64,000 bases of DNA, taken from Desertivirga brevis (GTDB taxonomy: Bacteria; Bacteroidota; Bacteroidia; Sphingobacteriales; Sphingobacteriaceae). A model generated the notes under the pieces. It searched no databases. It saw only the letters and a program-made list of their open reading frames with translations, and was not told the origin of the DNA. A program made the translations under genes and the position numbers. Location of the stretch: contig NZ_JAFEWF010000003.1 in NCBI RefSeq assembly GCF_017355835.1, positions 248,001 through 312,000 on the forward strand, read 5' to 3'. Below, one piece after another: positions 19,071 through 27,935 of the stretch (positions within the stretch are counted from its first letter, which is position 1; each line of letters opens with the position of its first letter).

Positions 19071-21566
19071 ATGAAACACTTATTCATAGCCTTATCAGCA
19101 TTTTTCTTTTTTAATACTGCTTTCGCACAAGTGCCCGTTGGTGGGGCAAGCATAACAGGTCGAATATCAGGAACGGTGCTCGACTCCCTTACTAAAAAGC
19201 CTGTAGACTATGCTTCCGTAGGATTGGGAAGAGCCAGCTCAACTAAAAGTACTAACGGTTCGATCACCGACTCAAAGGGAGTATTTAAGATAGATAATAT
19301 TTCTCCGGGCAAGTATAAGTTAACGATCAGCTTTATTGGCTACCAGACTAAAGTGATTACCGGTATCGAAACAACTCCGGGTAAGCCTGATGCAAATCTT
19401 GGACGAATACTGCTTTCTCCTTCTGCAAACGCATTAAAGGAGGTAACTGTTACCGGCCAGGCTGCAATAATCGAGAACAGGGTAGATAAAGTGGTTTACA
19501 ATGCAGAAAAAGACGCAACGGTTTCGGGAGGAAATGCGGGCGACGTCCTGCGTAAAGTTCCAATGGTTACAGTAGATCAGGATGGTAATGTGGCTTTAAG
19601 GGGTAGTCAGAATGTACGGGTTTTGATTAACGGAAAACCTTCAGGAGCGGTAGCAAGCAGTCTGGCTGATGCAATGAAAATGCTGCCAGCAGATCAGATC
19701 AAAAATGTGGAAGTGATCACCAGTCCTTCTGCTAAATACGATGCAGAGGGTTCGGCAGGTATCATTAACATTATCACCAAAAAGAAGGAAATGTCGGGTG
19801 TAAGTGGTTCTGTAAGTGGCGGTTTGGGTACAAGGCAGAATAATGGCAATGCAAATCTTAACATCAATAAAAACCGGCTTAGTTTTACCGGGAATTTCGG
19901 GGGAAACCTTACGTGGCCTCAAACTTCCCTTACGGATATATTTATTGCTACGAATGATTCTACCCACAGTCAGATAGGAGAGACGCGTCTTAAAAGATAT
20001 GGCTACTCTACTTCTGGAAACTTAAGCTACGACTTTAATGCAAATAACAGTATTTCCTCCGGTATAAGATATAACCAGGGTGGATTTTCTACAGACGGAG
20101 CATCAACTAAGCTTAGTAATGCAATAGCCAGCTCCCTTGGTCCCAATTCTGAGATAATAGATAACGAGAATGATAACAAATTCCAAGGCTTCGACTGGAA
20201 TGCTGATTTCACACATAAGTTTAAAAAAGCAGGACATGAGTGGAGTGTGGCAGGGCAGTGGACCGAATTGAAATCTAACACTGATTTCGAAACCTTTAAT
20301 AGCCGCGCGATTAATAATGACCAGATCGGTAAGAATACCGGAATTAATGACGAGTATACATTTCAATCAGATTATTCCCTACCGGTATCGTCAAAAGTAA
20401 AATTGGAGCTGGGCGGTAAGTTTATTGCCAGAAGGATAGACAGTGATTACGATTTCGATAAAAGAGAGGGAGGTGATTTCGTACGGAATACAGCCTTGTC
20501 TAATATTTACCATTACAATCAAGATGTTTATTCAGGATATTCCGTGTGGACTTTTACTTTGAAAAATAACTGGGGTTTACAGGCTGGAGGACGTTATGAA
20601 TTGACGAAGATTACAGGGCAAGTGGAAAATGAAACACAGAATTTGAGTCCACTGGGCAATGACTACGACAATTTTATACCAAGCCTTTCTATCTCAAAAA
20701 CGATCAAGACAAATTCCTTCAGGCTAAGTTATAGCAAGCGTATCCAACGTCCAAGCTTGCAATATTTGAACCCTTTCAGGAATACAAGTAATCCGCTTAC
20801 CCATACTGTAGGAAATCCGGAATTAAGCCCAGAGATTTCACAAAGCGTTGAGTTCAACTTCTCAACATTTATTAAAACTTCGGTAATTAATGCCTCAGTT
20901 TATTTCAGACATACCGACGATGTAATTGAGAATTTCGTTGCACGCGAGGCATACCAGTTTTCTGACGGAGTTACCAGAGATGTTTCTGTTTCAACCTTCC
21001 AGAACATTGGAAACAACAATTCAATAGGCGCCTCATTCTTCGGACAGATTCAGCCGGTTAAAAAGCTGACTTTAAGAGGAAACGTAAATCTTTATACGTA
21101 CAAACCTACAGTAAACAGGACCTTTGCATCTGCTGCATCTAATAATAACGAAACTTATCTAATGTATAATGCATTTCTTGGAGGCTCTTATACGATCCTT
21201 CCTGGATTCTTAATGGAAACTTTCGCTATTATCAATGCCCCACGCCGTACTGCTCAGGGACGCAACCCATCTTTCAACATGTGGCAGCTCTCGTTTAATA
21301 AGGAGATCCTGAATAAGAAAGGTAAGTTGGGCTTGAATATGGTAGATCCCTTTAACGAGCGTAAAAGCTTCAATAGCAGCTTCGTTGGTAATGGTATAAC
21401 TCAAACCAATTCTTTCTCTGTGCCATTCCGTTCTATTGGTATTAACTTTAGTTACCAGTTCGGTAAAATGAATTTCGCGCCACAGCAGCCTAAGAGGAAA
21501 CGTGGTGTTAATAACGACGACTTAAAACAGGATAGCGGACAGGGAGGTCAGGGCCCAGGAATGTAG
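19071..21566 (+). CDS. TonB-dependent receptor, outer-membrane beta-barrel family
   Basis: The 831-aa protein has a Sec signal peptide ending NTAFAQ, and a carboxypeptidase-regulatory-like beta-sandwich domain (about 30-115, GTVLDSLTKKPVDYASVGL). A plug domain follows (about 130-240, with VLRKVPMVTVDQDGNVALRGSQNVRVLINGK and the EVITSPSAKYDAEGSAGIINIITKK segment), then a 22-strand-type barrel. The C-terminus carries a hydrophilic Lys/Arg/Gly/Gln tail of about 30 residues after the last strand, which is unusual for porin-like barrels but seen in this receptor group. There is no SusD-type partner, so the substrate cannot be inferred. It is a single-gene unit with promoter and terminator. Confidence 0.92.
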   Translation: MKHLFIALSAFFFFNTAFAQVPVGGASITGRISGTVLDSLTKKPVDYASVGLGRASSTKSTNGSITDSKGVFKIDNISPGKYKLTISFIGYQTKVITGIETTPGKPDANLGRILLSPSANALKEVTVTGQAAIIENRVDKVVYNAEKDATVSGGNAGDVLRKVPMVTVDQDGNVALRGSQNVRVLINGKPSGAVASSLADAMKMLPADQIKNVEVITSPSAKYDAEGSAGIINIITKKKEMSGVSGSVSGGLGTRQNNGNANLNINKNRLSFTGNFGGNLTWPQTSLTDIFIATNDSTHSQIGETRLKRYGYSTSGNLSYDFNANNSISSGIRYNQGGFSTDGASTKLSNAIASSLGPNSEIIDNENDNKFQGFDWNADFTHKFKKAGHEWSVAGQWTELKSNTDFETFNSRAINNDQIGKNTGINDEYTFQSDYSLPVSSKVKLELGGKFIARRIDSDYDFDKREGGDFVRNTALSNIYHYNQDVYSGYSVWTFTLKNNWGLQAGGRYELTKITGQVENETQNLSPLGNDYDNFIPSLSISKTIKTNSFRLSYSKRIQRPSLQYLNPFRNTSNPLTHTVGNPELSPEISQSVEFNFSTFIKTSVINASVYFRHTDDVIENFVAREAYQFSDGVTRDVSVSTFQNIGNNNSIGASFFGQIQPVKKLTLRGNVNLYTYKPTVNRTFASAASNNNETYLMYNAFLGGSYTILPGFLMETFAIINAPRRTAQGRNPSFNMWQLSFNKEILNKKGKLGLNMVDPFNERKSFNSSFVGNGITQTNSFSVPFRSIGINFSYQFGKMNFAPQQPKRKRGVNNDDLKQDSGQGGQGPGM

Positions 21567-21588
21567 ACCTAAGAAAATATATATTGGG

Positions 21589-21621
21589 AGACCGGCAATT
21601 TTTGTAGCCGGTCTTTTTTTT
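21589..21621 (+). terminator. TonB-receptor terminator
   Basis: 8-bp stem AGACCGGC (21589-21596) with its complement at 21607-21614, followed by a run of Ts. Confidence 0.85.
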
Positions 21622-21755
21622 GAAGTTGTTTTCCTTCTTGCTTGCAGGAAAAGCGGAACTTCACTCTTATCACCTCGCTGGTGTGTTCAAGCTTATTATC
21701 GCAGGTTCAGTCCTAAGGTTTTTTATTATTCGGTCAATTTATGTGCAATTGATAT

Positions 21756-21763
21756 TAACTTTG
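21756..21763 (+). promoter_or_regulatory. Predicted promoter of the cobalamin-binding-like gene
   Basis: TAACTTTG fits the -7 box, 17 nt before the ATG at 21781. Confidence 0.5.
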
Positions 21764-21780
21764 ACACCAAATTAATAGCC

Positions 21781-22710
21781 ATGTCCTCTAAAAGAATTGT
21801 ATCGCTTCTACCGGCCTCAACAGAGATAATTTACGCCCTTGGACTTGAAGGTCAGCTGGTAGGACGATCGCATGAATGTGATTATCCTGAATCTGTAAAG
21901 GAACTTCCGGCATGCTCCTCAACCGTAATTGAAGAAGGAGTTTCCAGCAGTGCGATTGACACTCAGGTAAAACAGACAATAGCAGAGGCCTTATCTGTGT
22001 ATAATGTTGATTCTGTGCTTTTAAAGCGTCTTAATCCTGATCTTATCGTAACCCAGGCTCAATGTGAAGTGTGCGGAGTGAGCCTTTCGGATGTCGAAAA
22101 GGCCTTGGGTGAGGATCAGAATAAGGATGTGGAGGTATTATCCCTAAGTCCCAATACCCTGGAGGGCATTCTAGCAGACATAAAAGAAGTCGCCTGCAAA
22201 TTGGAGGTTTCTGAAAGGGGTAAGGTTTTGTTGGAGGAGTTGGAGGAAAGGCGGGACCTGATAAAGCACAAATTGAAGTTTGTCGAAAATAAGCCAAAGG
22301 TTGCTTGCATCGAATGGCTAGATCCTTTGATGATCGCTGGGAACTGGACCCCTGAACTTGTTGAAATAGCAGGAGGAGTACCCGTTCTCGCTACTAATGG
22401 TTCGCACTCTCCGTACATTAAACCGGAAGACCTTTGCGCAGCCAACCCTGATATTATTGTTGTAGCGGCTTGTGGATTTTCAATAGAGAGAACCCTTCAG
22501 GAAATTTCCTTGTTGATGCAGCTTTCTGGTTGGAATGAAATAGAGGCGGTGAAAAACAACAAGGTATTCATAGCCGACGGAAACCATTATTTCAACCGTC
22601 CAGGTCCAAGGATCATTGATACGATTGAGATACTTGCGGAGATCATTAATCCTAAGCAATTTATTTTTGGTTACGAGGGACAGGCTTGGGTGAAGTTTGA
22701 CCTGGTGTAG
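21781..22710 (+). CDS. Cobalamin-binding-like protein (BtuF-fold, no signal peptide)
   Basis: The 309-aa protein has the fold of periplasmic substrate-binding proteins for corrinoids/siderophores (IVSLLPASTEIIYALGLEGQLVGRSHECDYP at the start, NPDLIVTQAQCEVCGVS, then MIAGNWTPELVEIAGGVPV and NPDIIVVAACGFSIERT). It lacks a signal peptide: translation begins directly with MSSKRIVSLLP. The Cys/His-containing segments SHECDYP and QCEVCGVS are typical of this leaderless subgroup and might bind a cofactor or metal. No ABC permease or ATPase is nearby, so a transport role is uncertain. I rate the fold as sure and the ligand as a guess. Confidence 0.8.
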   Translation: MSSKRIVSLLPASTEIIYALGLEGQLVGRSHECDYPESVKELPACSSTVIEEGVSSSAIDTQVKQTIAEALSVYNVDSVLLKRLNPDLIVTQAQCEVCGVSLSDVEKALGEDQNKDVEVLSLSPNTLEGILADIKEVACKLEVSERGKVLLEELEERRDLIKHKLKFVENKPKVACIEWLDPLMIAGNWTPELVEIAGGVPVLATNGSHSPYIKPEDLCAANPDIIVVAACGFSIERTLQEISLLMQLSGWNEIEAVKNNKVFIADGNHYFNRPGPRIIDTIEILAEIINPKQFIFGYEGQAWVKFDLV

Positions 22711-22773
22711 TCAAATTAGCTGAAAGCCGATTCGTAAAAACAAAGCCTTAAATGCTTTGTCATTATCGCACAA

Positions 22774-22781
22774 TACATTTG
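22774..22781 (+). promoter_or_regulatory. Predicted promoter of the Old Yellow Enzyme gene (near-leaderless)
   Basis: TACATTTG ends 5 nt before the ATG at 22787, so the transcript would start at or next to the start codon. Confidence 0.45.
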
Positions 22782-22786
22782 AGGTT

Positions 22787-23848
22787 ATGAGCTTGCTTTT
22801 TAGTCCCTTGAAAATAAGGGAAGTTGAATTTAAAAATCGTATCGGTGTTTCACCCATGTGTCAATATTCCAGCGATAATGGCTATGTAAATGATTGGCAT
22901 CTTGTTCACCTTGGAAGCAGGGCAGTTGGTGGAGCAGGTCTTATCTTGGTGGAAGCCGCTGCAATAGCTCCAGAAGGCCGGATAACTCCTAAAGACTTGG
23001 GAATCTGGAGCGACGACCATGTTCCGGGCCTGAAACGTATAGTTGATTTTATGCATGTTCAGGGGAGTGTAGCTGGTATTCAACTAGCTCATGCCGGTAG
23101 GAAGGCAAGTACCAGCGAACCCTGGAATGGGGGATCTTTTATTCAGGGCCAGGAAGGTGGATGGCAGACAATTGCGCCTAGTGCAGTTCCCTTTTCTGAA
23201 GGTCACGGCACGCCACAGGCATTATCTTCTGGGGATATTGAGCGGATTAAAATAGAATTTCAAAATGCTGCTAAACGCGCGCTGGATGCAGGATTCAAGG
23301 TTGTCGAAATACATGCTGCCCACGGATATCTTCTTCACGAATTTTTGTCGCCTTTGTCAAACTTGCGTACTGATGAGTACGGAGGTTCTTTCGAGAACAG
23401 GATACGGATGCTACTGGAAGTTGTAGAAGCGGTAAGAATAACCTGGCCCGGGCACTTACCTTTATTTGTAAGAATATCAGCAACGGATTGGGTAGAAGGT
23501 GGCTGGACAAAGGAAGATTCTATTGCCCTGTCTGAGATCCTGAAAACAAAAAGTGTTGATTTGATAGATTGCTCTACCGGAGGAAATGTACCTAAGGCCA
23601 ATATACCAGCAGGTCCTGGATATCAGGTGGAGTTTTCCGAAGCTGTAAAACAAACAGGGATACTAACAGCTGCTGTTGGAATTATTACATCTCCTGAACA
23701 AGCAGAAGCCATTATTGCTGAAGGCAAGGGAGATATGGTCCTGCTTGCTCGTCAAATGCTTCGGGATCCTTATTTTCCGCTGCATGCAGCAAAGGCACTA
23801 GGGGTAGATGTTCCCTGGCCTGTTCAATATGAGAGGGCAAAACGATAA
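22787..23848 (+). CDS. NADH:flavin oxidoreductase, Old Yellow Enzyme family (YqjM-like)
   Basis: This FMN-dependent ene-reductase reduces activated C=C bonds. The 353-aa protein begins MSLLFSPLKIREVEFKNRI. Cys25 in VSPMCQYSSD is the redox-tuning cysteine of the YqjM (thermophilic-like) subgroup. The active-site stretch EIHAAHGYLLHEFLSPLSN and the phosphate-binding part near the end (LLARQMLRDPYFPLHAAKALG) are present. The ATG at 22787 is preferred to an in-frame TTG at 22757, because alignment with the family starts there and a -7 box lies between. The physiological substrate is unknown. Confidence 0.92.
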   Translation: MSLLFSPLKIREVEFKNRIGVSPMCQYSSDNGYVNDWHLVHLGSRAVGGAGLILVEAAAIAPEGRITPKDLGIWSDDHVPGLKRIVDFMHVQGSVAGIQLAHAGRKASTSEPWNGGSFIQGQEGGWQTIAPSAVPFSEGHGTPQALSSGDIERIKIEFQNAAKRALDAGFKVVEIHAAHGYLLHEFLSPLSNLRTDEYGGSFENRIRMLLEVVEAVRITWPGHLPLFVRISATDWVEGGWTKEDSIALSEILKTKSVDLIDCSTGGNVPKANIPAGPGYQVEFSEAVKQTGILTAAVGIITSPEQAEAIIAEGKGDMVLLARQMLRDPYFPLHAAKALGVDVPWPVQYERAKR

Positions 23849-23851
23849 AAA

Positions 23852-23880
23852 AAACCTCCAGGCAATTCACCTGGAGGTTT
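23852..23880. terminator. Bidirectional terminator hairpin
   Basis: Perfect 11-bp stem AAACCTCCAGG with a 7-nt loop, flanked by A-run and T-run, between convergent genes ending at 23848 and 23909. Confidence 0.9.
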
Positions 23881-23908
23881 CTCTAATATATATCTAACTA
23901 TATTCTTA

Positions 23909-24733
23909 TTACAAACCGGCATTCAACTGTGCTTCATTTTTATTGAAGCTATCTACAGCTAATTTCTCGTCAAGAAAGGCAGATGCATAGGTTTTAGTAG
24001 CAGGGCCATTGATAAATAGGGTTGTTCCTCCTTTAATTGCATCAATGATAGCTGGTGTCAATTCTACCGGTAAGGCAGGACATCCGTGACTGCGACCAAG
24101 GCGTCCATGTTGGTTAATGAAGCTTTGGCTTACATACTCTGCACCGTGCACTACAACAGCTCTGTTTAAAGCATTAGTATTGTAACCGTTATCCATTCCG
24201 TTTAGCTTTAACGACAGGCCATGCTTACCGAAATAAGTATTGCTTGTAATATAGAAGCCAAGACTGCTTTGATGAGAGTTTGCAAGGTTGGAGAAACTGG
24301 TAGCATAATTATCTCCGCTACCTTGACCATGCGCAACTAAAGTATTAAATAATACCTTTTTAGATGCAAGATCAACAATCCACAAACGTTTTTTTGTGCT
24401 GGCTCTTGTAAAGTCTACGATTGAAATTACTTCTTTTGCAGACGAAACCAGGCTAGAATTTTTTAAATTATAATATCCCGTAACTGCTTTCTTAAACACA
24501 CCATAATCAAGACCAGAGGCATCCAGATCTGCTGAATAATAAATTTCAGAAATGTGTTTGTTAAAAAGCGCTTCGGCAGAAACTGGCTCGGCAGCTACAG
24601 ATGTCTCAACAACGGTAGTATCTTTTGCGATGGCAGCTTTAACATCAGTAGAATCACTTAAACTCCAACCGATAGCAGGTAAACTTAATGTTAAAAGAGC
24701 TACACTTGCCCCACGAAAAATCCTTTTCCTCAT
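23909..24733 (-). CDS. Murein L,D-transpeptidase catalytic domain protein (YkuD_2 type)
   Basis: The 274-aa protein has an N-terminal signal peptide (MRKRIFRGASVALLTLSLPAIGWS) and a C-terminal YkuD_2-type domain: HGQGSGDNYATSFSN (about 135-149), NRAVVVHGAEYVS with a conserved His (about 196), and the catalytic Cys218 in GRSHGCPALP. These residues fit the His/Cys pair of L,D-transpeptidase-fold enzymes that rework peptide cross-links. The family is common in Bacteroidota, and its exact reaction is not settled. It probably acts in the periplasm. It is transcribed alone from a good promoter. Confidence 0.88.
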   Translation of the reverse strand: MRKRIFRGASVALLTLSLPAIGWSLSDSTDVKAAIAKDTTVVETSVAAEPVSAEALFNKHISEIYYSADLDASGLDYGVFKKAVTGYYNLKNSSLVSSAKEVISIVDFTRASTKKRLWIVDLASKKVLFNTLVAHGQGSGDNYATSFSNLANSHQSSLGFYITSNTYFGKHGLSLKLNGMDNGYNTNALNRAVVVHGAEYVSQSFINQHGRLGRSHGCPALPVELTPAIIDAIKGGTTLFINGPATKTYASAFLDEKLAVDSFNKNEAQLNAGL

Positions 24734-24806
24734 AATCTTTCCCTCAGTAAATTAAGTAGAGTTTTATACGATAGACGTTGTATTAAGTTTCTCTGGTTTT
24801 GTGTTA

Positions 24807-24836
24807 CAAAGGTAACACCTTTTTATTGAATGTCAA
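24807..24836 (-). promoter_or_regulatory. Promoter of the L,D-transpeptidase-like gene (-33 and -7 boxes)
   Basis: On the minus strand: TTG (24834-24836), 19-bp spacer, TACCTTTG (24807-24814). Both boxes and the spacing fit the Bacteroidota consensus. The leader would be about 65 nt. Confidence 0.7.
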
Positions 24837-24973
24837 GGAGTTCGGTGATTTATATTTGTCATCTTAGTTTAATTAATCTCTTAGAACTTTCTGCCCATTG
24901 CATAAAGAAAGTACTAAGAATTAATTTTTGCCCTTATTCAGGGTAGACAATTACAGCTAAGGTGATAAACGAC

Positions 24974-24999
24974 CAAAGCCGTTCGGTTGAACGGCTTTG
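24974..24999 (-). terminator. glyS terminator hairpin
   Basis: Perfect 11-bp stem CAAAGCCGTTC with a GGTT loop, 28 nt beyond the glyS stop; only a short U-run follows on the minus strand. Confidence 0.7.
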
Positions 25000-25026
25000 T
25001 GATATTATAACTTTCGATTGCTGGTT

Positions 25027-26487
25027 TTATCCCAGTAAGTTTTTCCAGCTAACCATATTTCCGATGATCTGATCTAACTGATCAATGGCAACACGTTCCT
25101 GAGCCATTGAGTCACGATGACGGATAGTAACCGTGTTATCCTCTAAGCTTTGGTGGTCTACAGTAATACAGAACGGTGTTCCGATGGCATCCTGGCGGCG
25201 GTAACGTTTTCCGATTGCGTCTTTCTCCTCATAAACTACATTATGATCAAGCTTCAACCTGTTCATAATCTCGCGGGCTTTCTCTGGAAGTCCGTCTTTT
25301 TTAGTAAGAGGGAATATCGCTGCTTTGACAGGAGCAAGGCAAGGATGTAATCTCAATACGGTACGGCTATCTTTCTTGTCACCTTCACTCAGATCCTCCT
25401 CCTCAAAGCAGTTGATTAAGGTTAACAAGAACATACGGTCAAGACCTATTGAAGTCTCGATAACATAAGGCACATAATTCTGATTAATTTCAGGATCGAA
25501 GTACTGCAGTTTTTTACCTGAAAACTTCTGATGCTGACTTAAATCGAAATCTGTACGGCTGTGGATACCTTCCACTTCTTTAAATCCAAATGGGAATTCA
25601 AACTCAATATCTACTGCAGCATTTGCGTAGTGAGCTAACTTCGTGTGATCATGGAAACGATATTTCTCGGGATTCGTTCCCAAGGCTTTATGCCATTTTA
25701 ATCGGGTTTGTTTCCAGTAATCATACCATTCCATTTCAGAACCGGGACGAACGAAGAATTGCATCTCCATCTGTTCGAACTCTCGCATACGCATAATGAA
25801 CTGGCGGGCAATAACCTCATTACGGAAAGCTTTTCCAATCTGAGCAATTCCAAATGGGATTTTCATCCTACCCGTTTTTTGCACGTTAAGGTAGTTAACG
25901 AAAATACCTTGAGCCGTTTCCGGACGAAGATAGATCTTGTCTGACTCTTCAGCGATGGCACCAATTTGTGTAGAGAACATCAGGTTGAACTGACGAACAT
26001 CTGTCCAATTACGAGTTCCTGACACCGGGCATGCAATTTCGTGTTCAACGATCAGGTCACGTAAAGCAGCAAGATTATCACTTTTTAAAGCCTCGTCCAT
26101 TGCTTGTTGAAGCTCTTCTGCTTTCGCTGTTTTACCGTCTTTTTCGTATCGTGCAATTTTGTCTTCAAGAAGTTGGTCTGCACGGTAACGTTTTTTAGAA
26201 TCCTTATTATCGATCATAGGATCGTTGAATCCGTCAACGTGTCCGGAAGCTTTCCATGTGGTAGGATGCATGAAAATCGCGGCGTCGATGCCGACAATGT
26301 TCTCGTGCATCTGCACCATAGATTTCCACCAGTATGTTTTTATGTTGTTTTTTAATTCAGAACCGTTTTGACCATAGTCATATACAGCACTTAAACCGTC
26401 GTAAATCTCACTTGATTGAAAAACAAAGCCATACTCCTTAGCATGGGATATAACGTTTTTAAAAAGCTCGTCGTTATTTTTGCTCAT
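25027..26487 (-). CDS. glyS: Glycyl-tRNA synthetase (dimeric class II type)
   Basis: This enzyme charges tRNA-Gly. The 486-aa single-chain form belongs to the alpha2 class II type. Visible motifs are the N-terminal FVFQSSEIYDGLSAVYDYG, the insertion with FIMRMREFEQMEMQFFV (motif 2 region), and ETSIGLDRMFLLTLINCF (motif 3). The anticodon-binding domain at the end is RLHPCLAPVKAAIFPLTKK...DAIGKRYRRQDAIGTPFCITVDHQSLEDNTVTIRHRDS. The ATG at 26487 lies only about 6 nt after a perfect -7 box, so the mRNA may have almost no leader. It is monocistronic, with a hairpin after the stop codon. Confidence 0.98.
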   Translation of the reverse strand: MSKNNDELFKNVISHAKEYGFVFQSSEIYDGLSAVYDYGQNGSELKNNIKTYWWKSMVQMHENIVGIDAAIFMHPTTWKASGHVDGFNDPMIDNKDSKKRYRADQLLEDKIARYEKDGKTAKAEELQQAMDEALKSDNLAALRDLIVEHEIACPVSGTRNWTDVRQFNLMFSTQIGAIAEESDKIYLRPETAQGIFVNYLNVQKTGRMKIPFGIAQIGKAFRNEVIARQFIMRMREFEQMEMQFFVRPGSEMEWYDYWKQTRLKWHKALGTNPEKYRFHDHTKLAHYANAAVDIEFEFPFGFKEVEGIHSRTDFDLSQHQKFSGKKLQYFDPEINQNYVPYVIETSIGLDRMFLLTLINCFEEEDLSEGDKKDSRTVLRLHPCLAPVKAAIFPLTKKDGLPEKAREIMNRLKLDHNVVYEEKDAIGKRYRRQDAIGTPFCITVDHQSLEDNTVTIRHRDSMAQERVAIDQLDQIIGNMVSWKNLLG

Positions 26488-26493
26488 GATCCT

Positions 26494-26502
26494 GCAAATA
26501 TA
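26494..26502 (-). promoter_or_regulatory. Predicted glyS promoter (-7 box), near-leaderless
   Basis: On the minus strand TATATTTGC, a perfect -7 box, ends 6 nt before the glyS ATG, so transcription would begin at or next to the start codon. Confidence 0.55.
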
Positions 26503-26765
26503 AATTGATTTGTGAATTGTGACTTAGGATTTACGATTTTGTTCAATACTCAAATTGCTATCTTGCAGCTATCAAATGGCTACCCCTAATATACCCGCTC
26601 TCTGTTGCGCTCATTTTGCTCCTTACTACCTCTTTGCGATGTGGTATATAGAGGAGTGCTCTTTTATAAAATCTTTTTTAGCCTTATCCTTGTATTAATT
26701 ATGCAGATTGAAGATTCGGTATCGTCTGTCTCTTTTTTCAAATCTGAAATCTCATTCATATAACT

Positions 26766-27476
26766 ATGAGCGTAAAAGTAGAACAGCTTACCAAAATATA
26801 CGGAGAGCAAAAGGCAATAGATGCTATCTCTTTCTCAGCAGAACCTGGTAAAATTCTTGGTTTTCTTGGTCCGAATGGTGCTGGTAAATCTACTACGATG
26901 AAGATTGTCTCTTGCTTTATTCCACCAACCTCAGGAAAAGCAAGCCTTTGTGGCTATGATGTGACTGAACATCCGCTGGAAGTTAGACGTAATCTGGGGT
27001 ATCTTCCGGAACATAACCCTCTATATCTCGACATGTATGTGAAGGAAACCTTATCCTTTATAGCGAACATCCATGGCTTGTCAAATGTAAAAGGCCGCAT
27101 TGATAAGGTAATTGAGCTTACTGGCCTAGGTCTTGAGCAGCATAAGAAAGTTGGAGCTTTGTCAAAAGGGTATCGGCAACGTGTAGGCTTAGCTCAGGCA
27201 ATTATTCATGATCCACAAGTATTGATCCTTGACGAACCTACTTCAGGTCTGGATCCTAATCAATTGATAGAGGTACGGAGTTTAATTAAGGAATTAGGTA
27301 AAACTAAAACGGTGATCCTGTCTACACATATAATGCAGGAGGTTGAAGCTATATGCGACAGCGTAGTGATTATCAATAGAGGTCGGATTGTGGCAGATAG
27401 TATGCTGAGCGAGTTGCGTCAAAAGTTCTCAAATCAATCTTTAGAGCAGGTATTTTTACAGGTTACAAGAGGCTAA
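26766..27476 (+). CDS. gldA: ABC transporter ATP-binding protein GldA
   Basis: The ATPase of the Gld ABC complex, needed in Flavobacterium for gliding motility and here probably for an export or membrane function. The 236-aa protein has Walker A GPNGAGKST (about 35-43), the signature LSKGYRQRVGLAQAI, Walker B VLILDEPTSGLDP and the switch His in LSTHIMQEVEAI. Its partners gldF and gldG lie 1.2 kb downstream, separated by a small outer-membrane protein gene. The assignment to GldA rather than a generic ABC ATPase rests on sequence feel plus the nearby gldFG. Confidence 0.85.
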   Translation: MSVKVEQLTKIYGEQKAIDAISFSAEPGKILGFLGPNGAGKSTTMKIVSCFIPPTSGKASLCGYDVTEHPLEVRRNLGYLPEHNPLYLDMYVKETLSFIANIHGLSNVKGRIDKVIELTGLGLEQHKKVGALSKGYRQRVGLAQAIIHDPQVLILDEPTSGLDPNQLIEVRSLIKELGKTKTVILSTHIMQEVEAICDSVVIINRGRIVADSMLSELRQKFSNQSLEQVFLQVTRG

Positions 27477-27935
27477 TTTTGAAAAGTAGCGCTTTGCCGT
27501 TCTGTTCTTAAAAAGGAAATTCAATATCGATTTCAGGTTTCAGAAAACTGTTATTAATTAAAAAGAAAAGGATAGTAGTTCTTTCTACTCCAAGACGTTC
27601 CTCAACGGGCATCCTACAGGGACTTAACCCGGGAATAACCCGGACCTCACCCGGTAAAATGCGGGTAAGGCACGCGCTATTTACCTGCTATGCTTAAGTT
27701 AATTTTAGGTTAAGATTAGTGTCTTTGTTGTTCTGCCTTCCTTTCGGACAATAATTATTTGGTCTAATATCTACTGTTTCTGATTCCCTGTTTTCCAATA
27801 TTATAGTAAGATTTCGTGAAGAATAATTGAAATGTTTGAAGTTTAATCATGGTTCGATTAGTAAACTTTATTCACCTTTTTGTGTCTTTTGTTTAAGGTC
27901 CAAATAGTTTTGTTCCGATTAACAAAATCACATTT
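27477..27935 (+). other. 459-bp intergenic region between gldA and the beta-barrel gene
   Basis: Mostly A/T-rich, but 27600-27690 is a G/C-rich island. It holds three ACCCGG copies at 27627, 27638 and 27649 (11 bp apart) and a hairpin GCGGGTAA (27661-27668) with TTACCTGC (27681-27688) and one G-U pair. No ORF is convincing. A promoter for the next gene is at 27879-27912. Confidence 0.6.
27879..27912 (+). promoter_or_regulatory. Predicted promoter of the beta-barrel gene
   Basis: TTTG (27879-27882), 22-bp spacer, TAGTTTTG (27905-27912); the -7 box is perfect and lies 23 nt before the ATG. Confidence 0.55.

Noticed and set aside
21567..21780. Possible cobalamin riboswitch before the cobalamin-binding-like gene
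   Set aside because: No B12-box sequence and the 214-nt gap already holds the previous gene's terminator and a normal promoter; only a tiny CACC/GGTG hairpin is present.
24832..24955. Short ORF (about 38 codons) between the L,D-transpeptidase-like gene and glyS
   Set aside because: Codon content looks random, with no promoter, ribosome site or terminator, and the gap already contains the promoter of the minus-strand gene and the glyS terminator.
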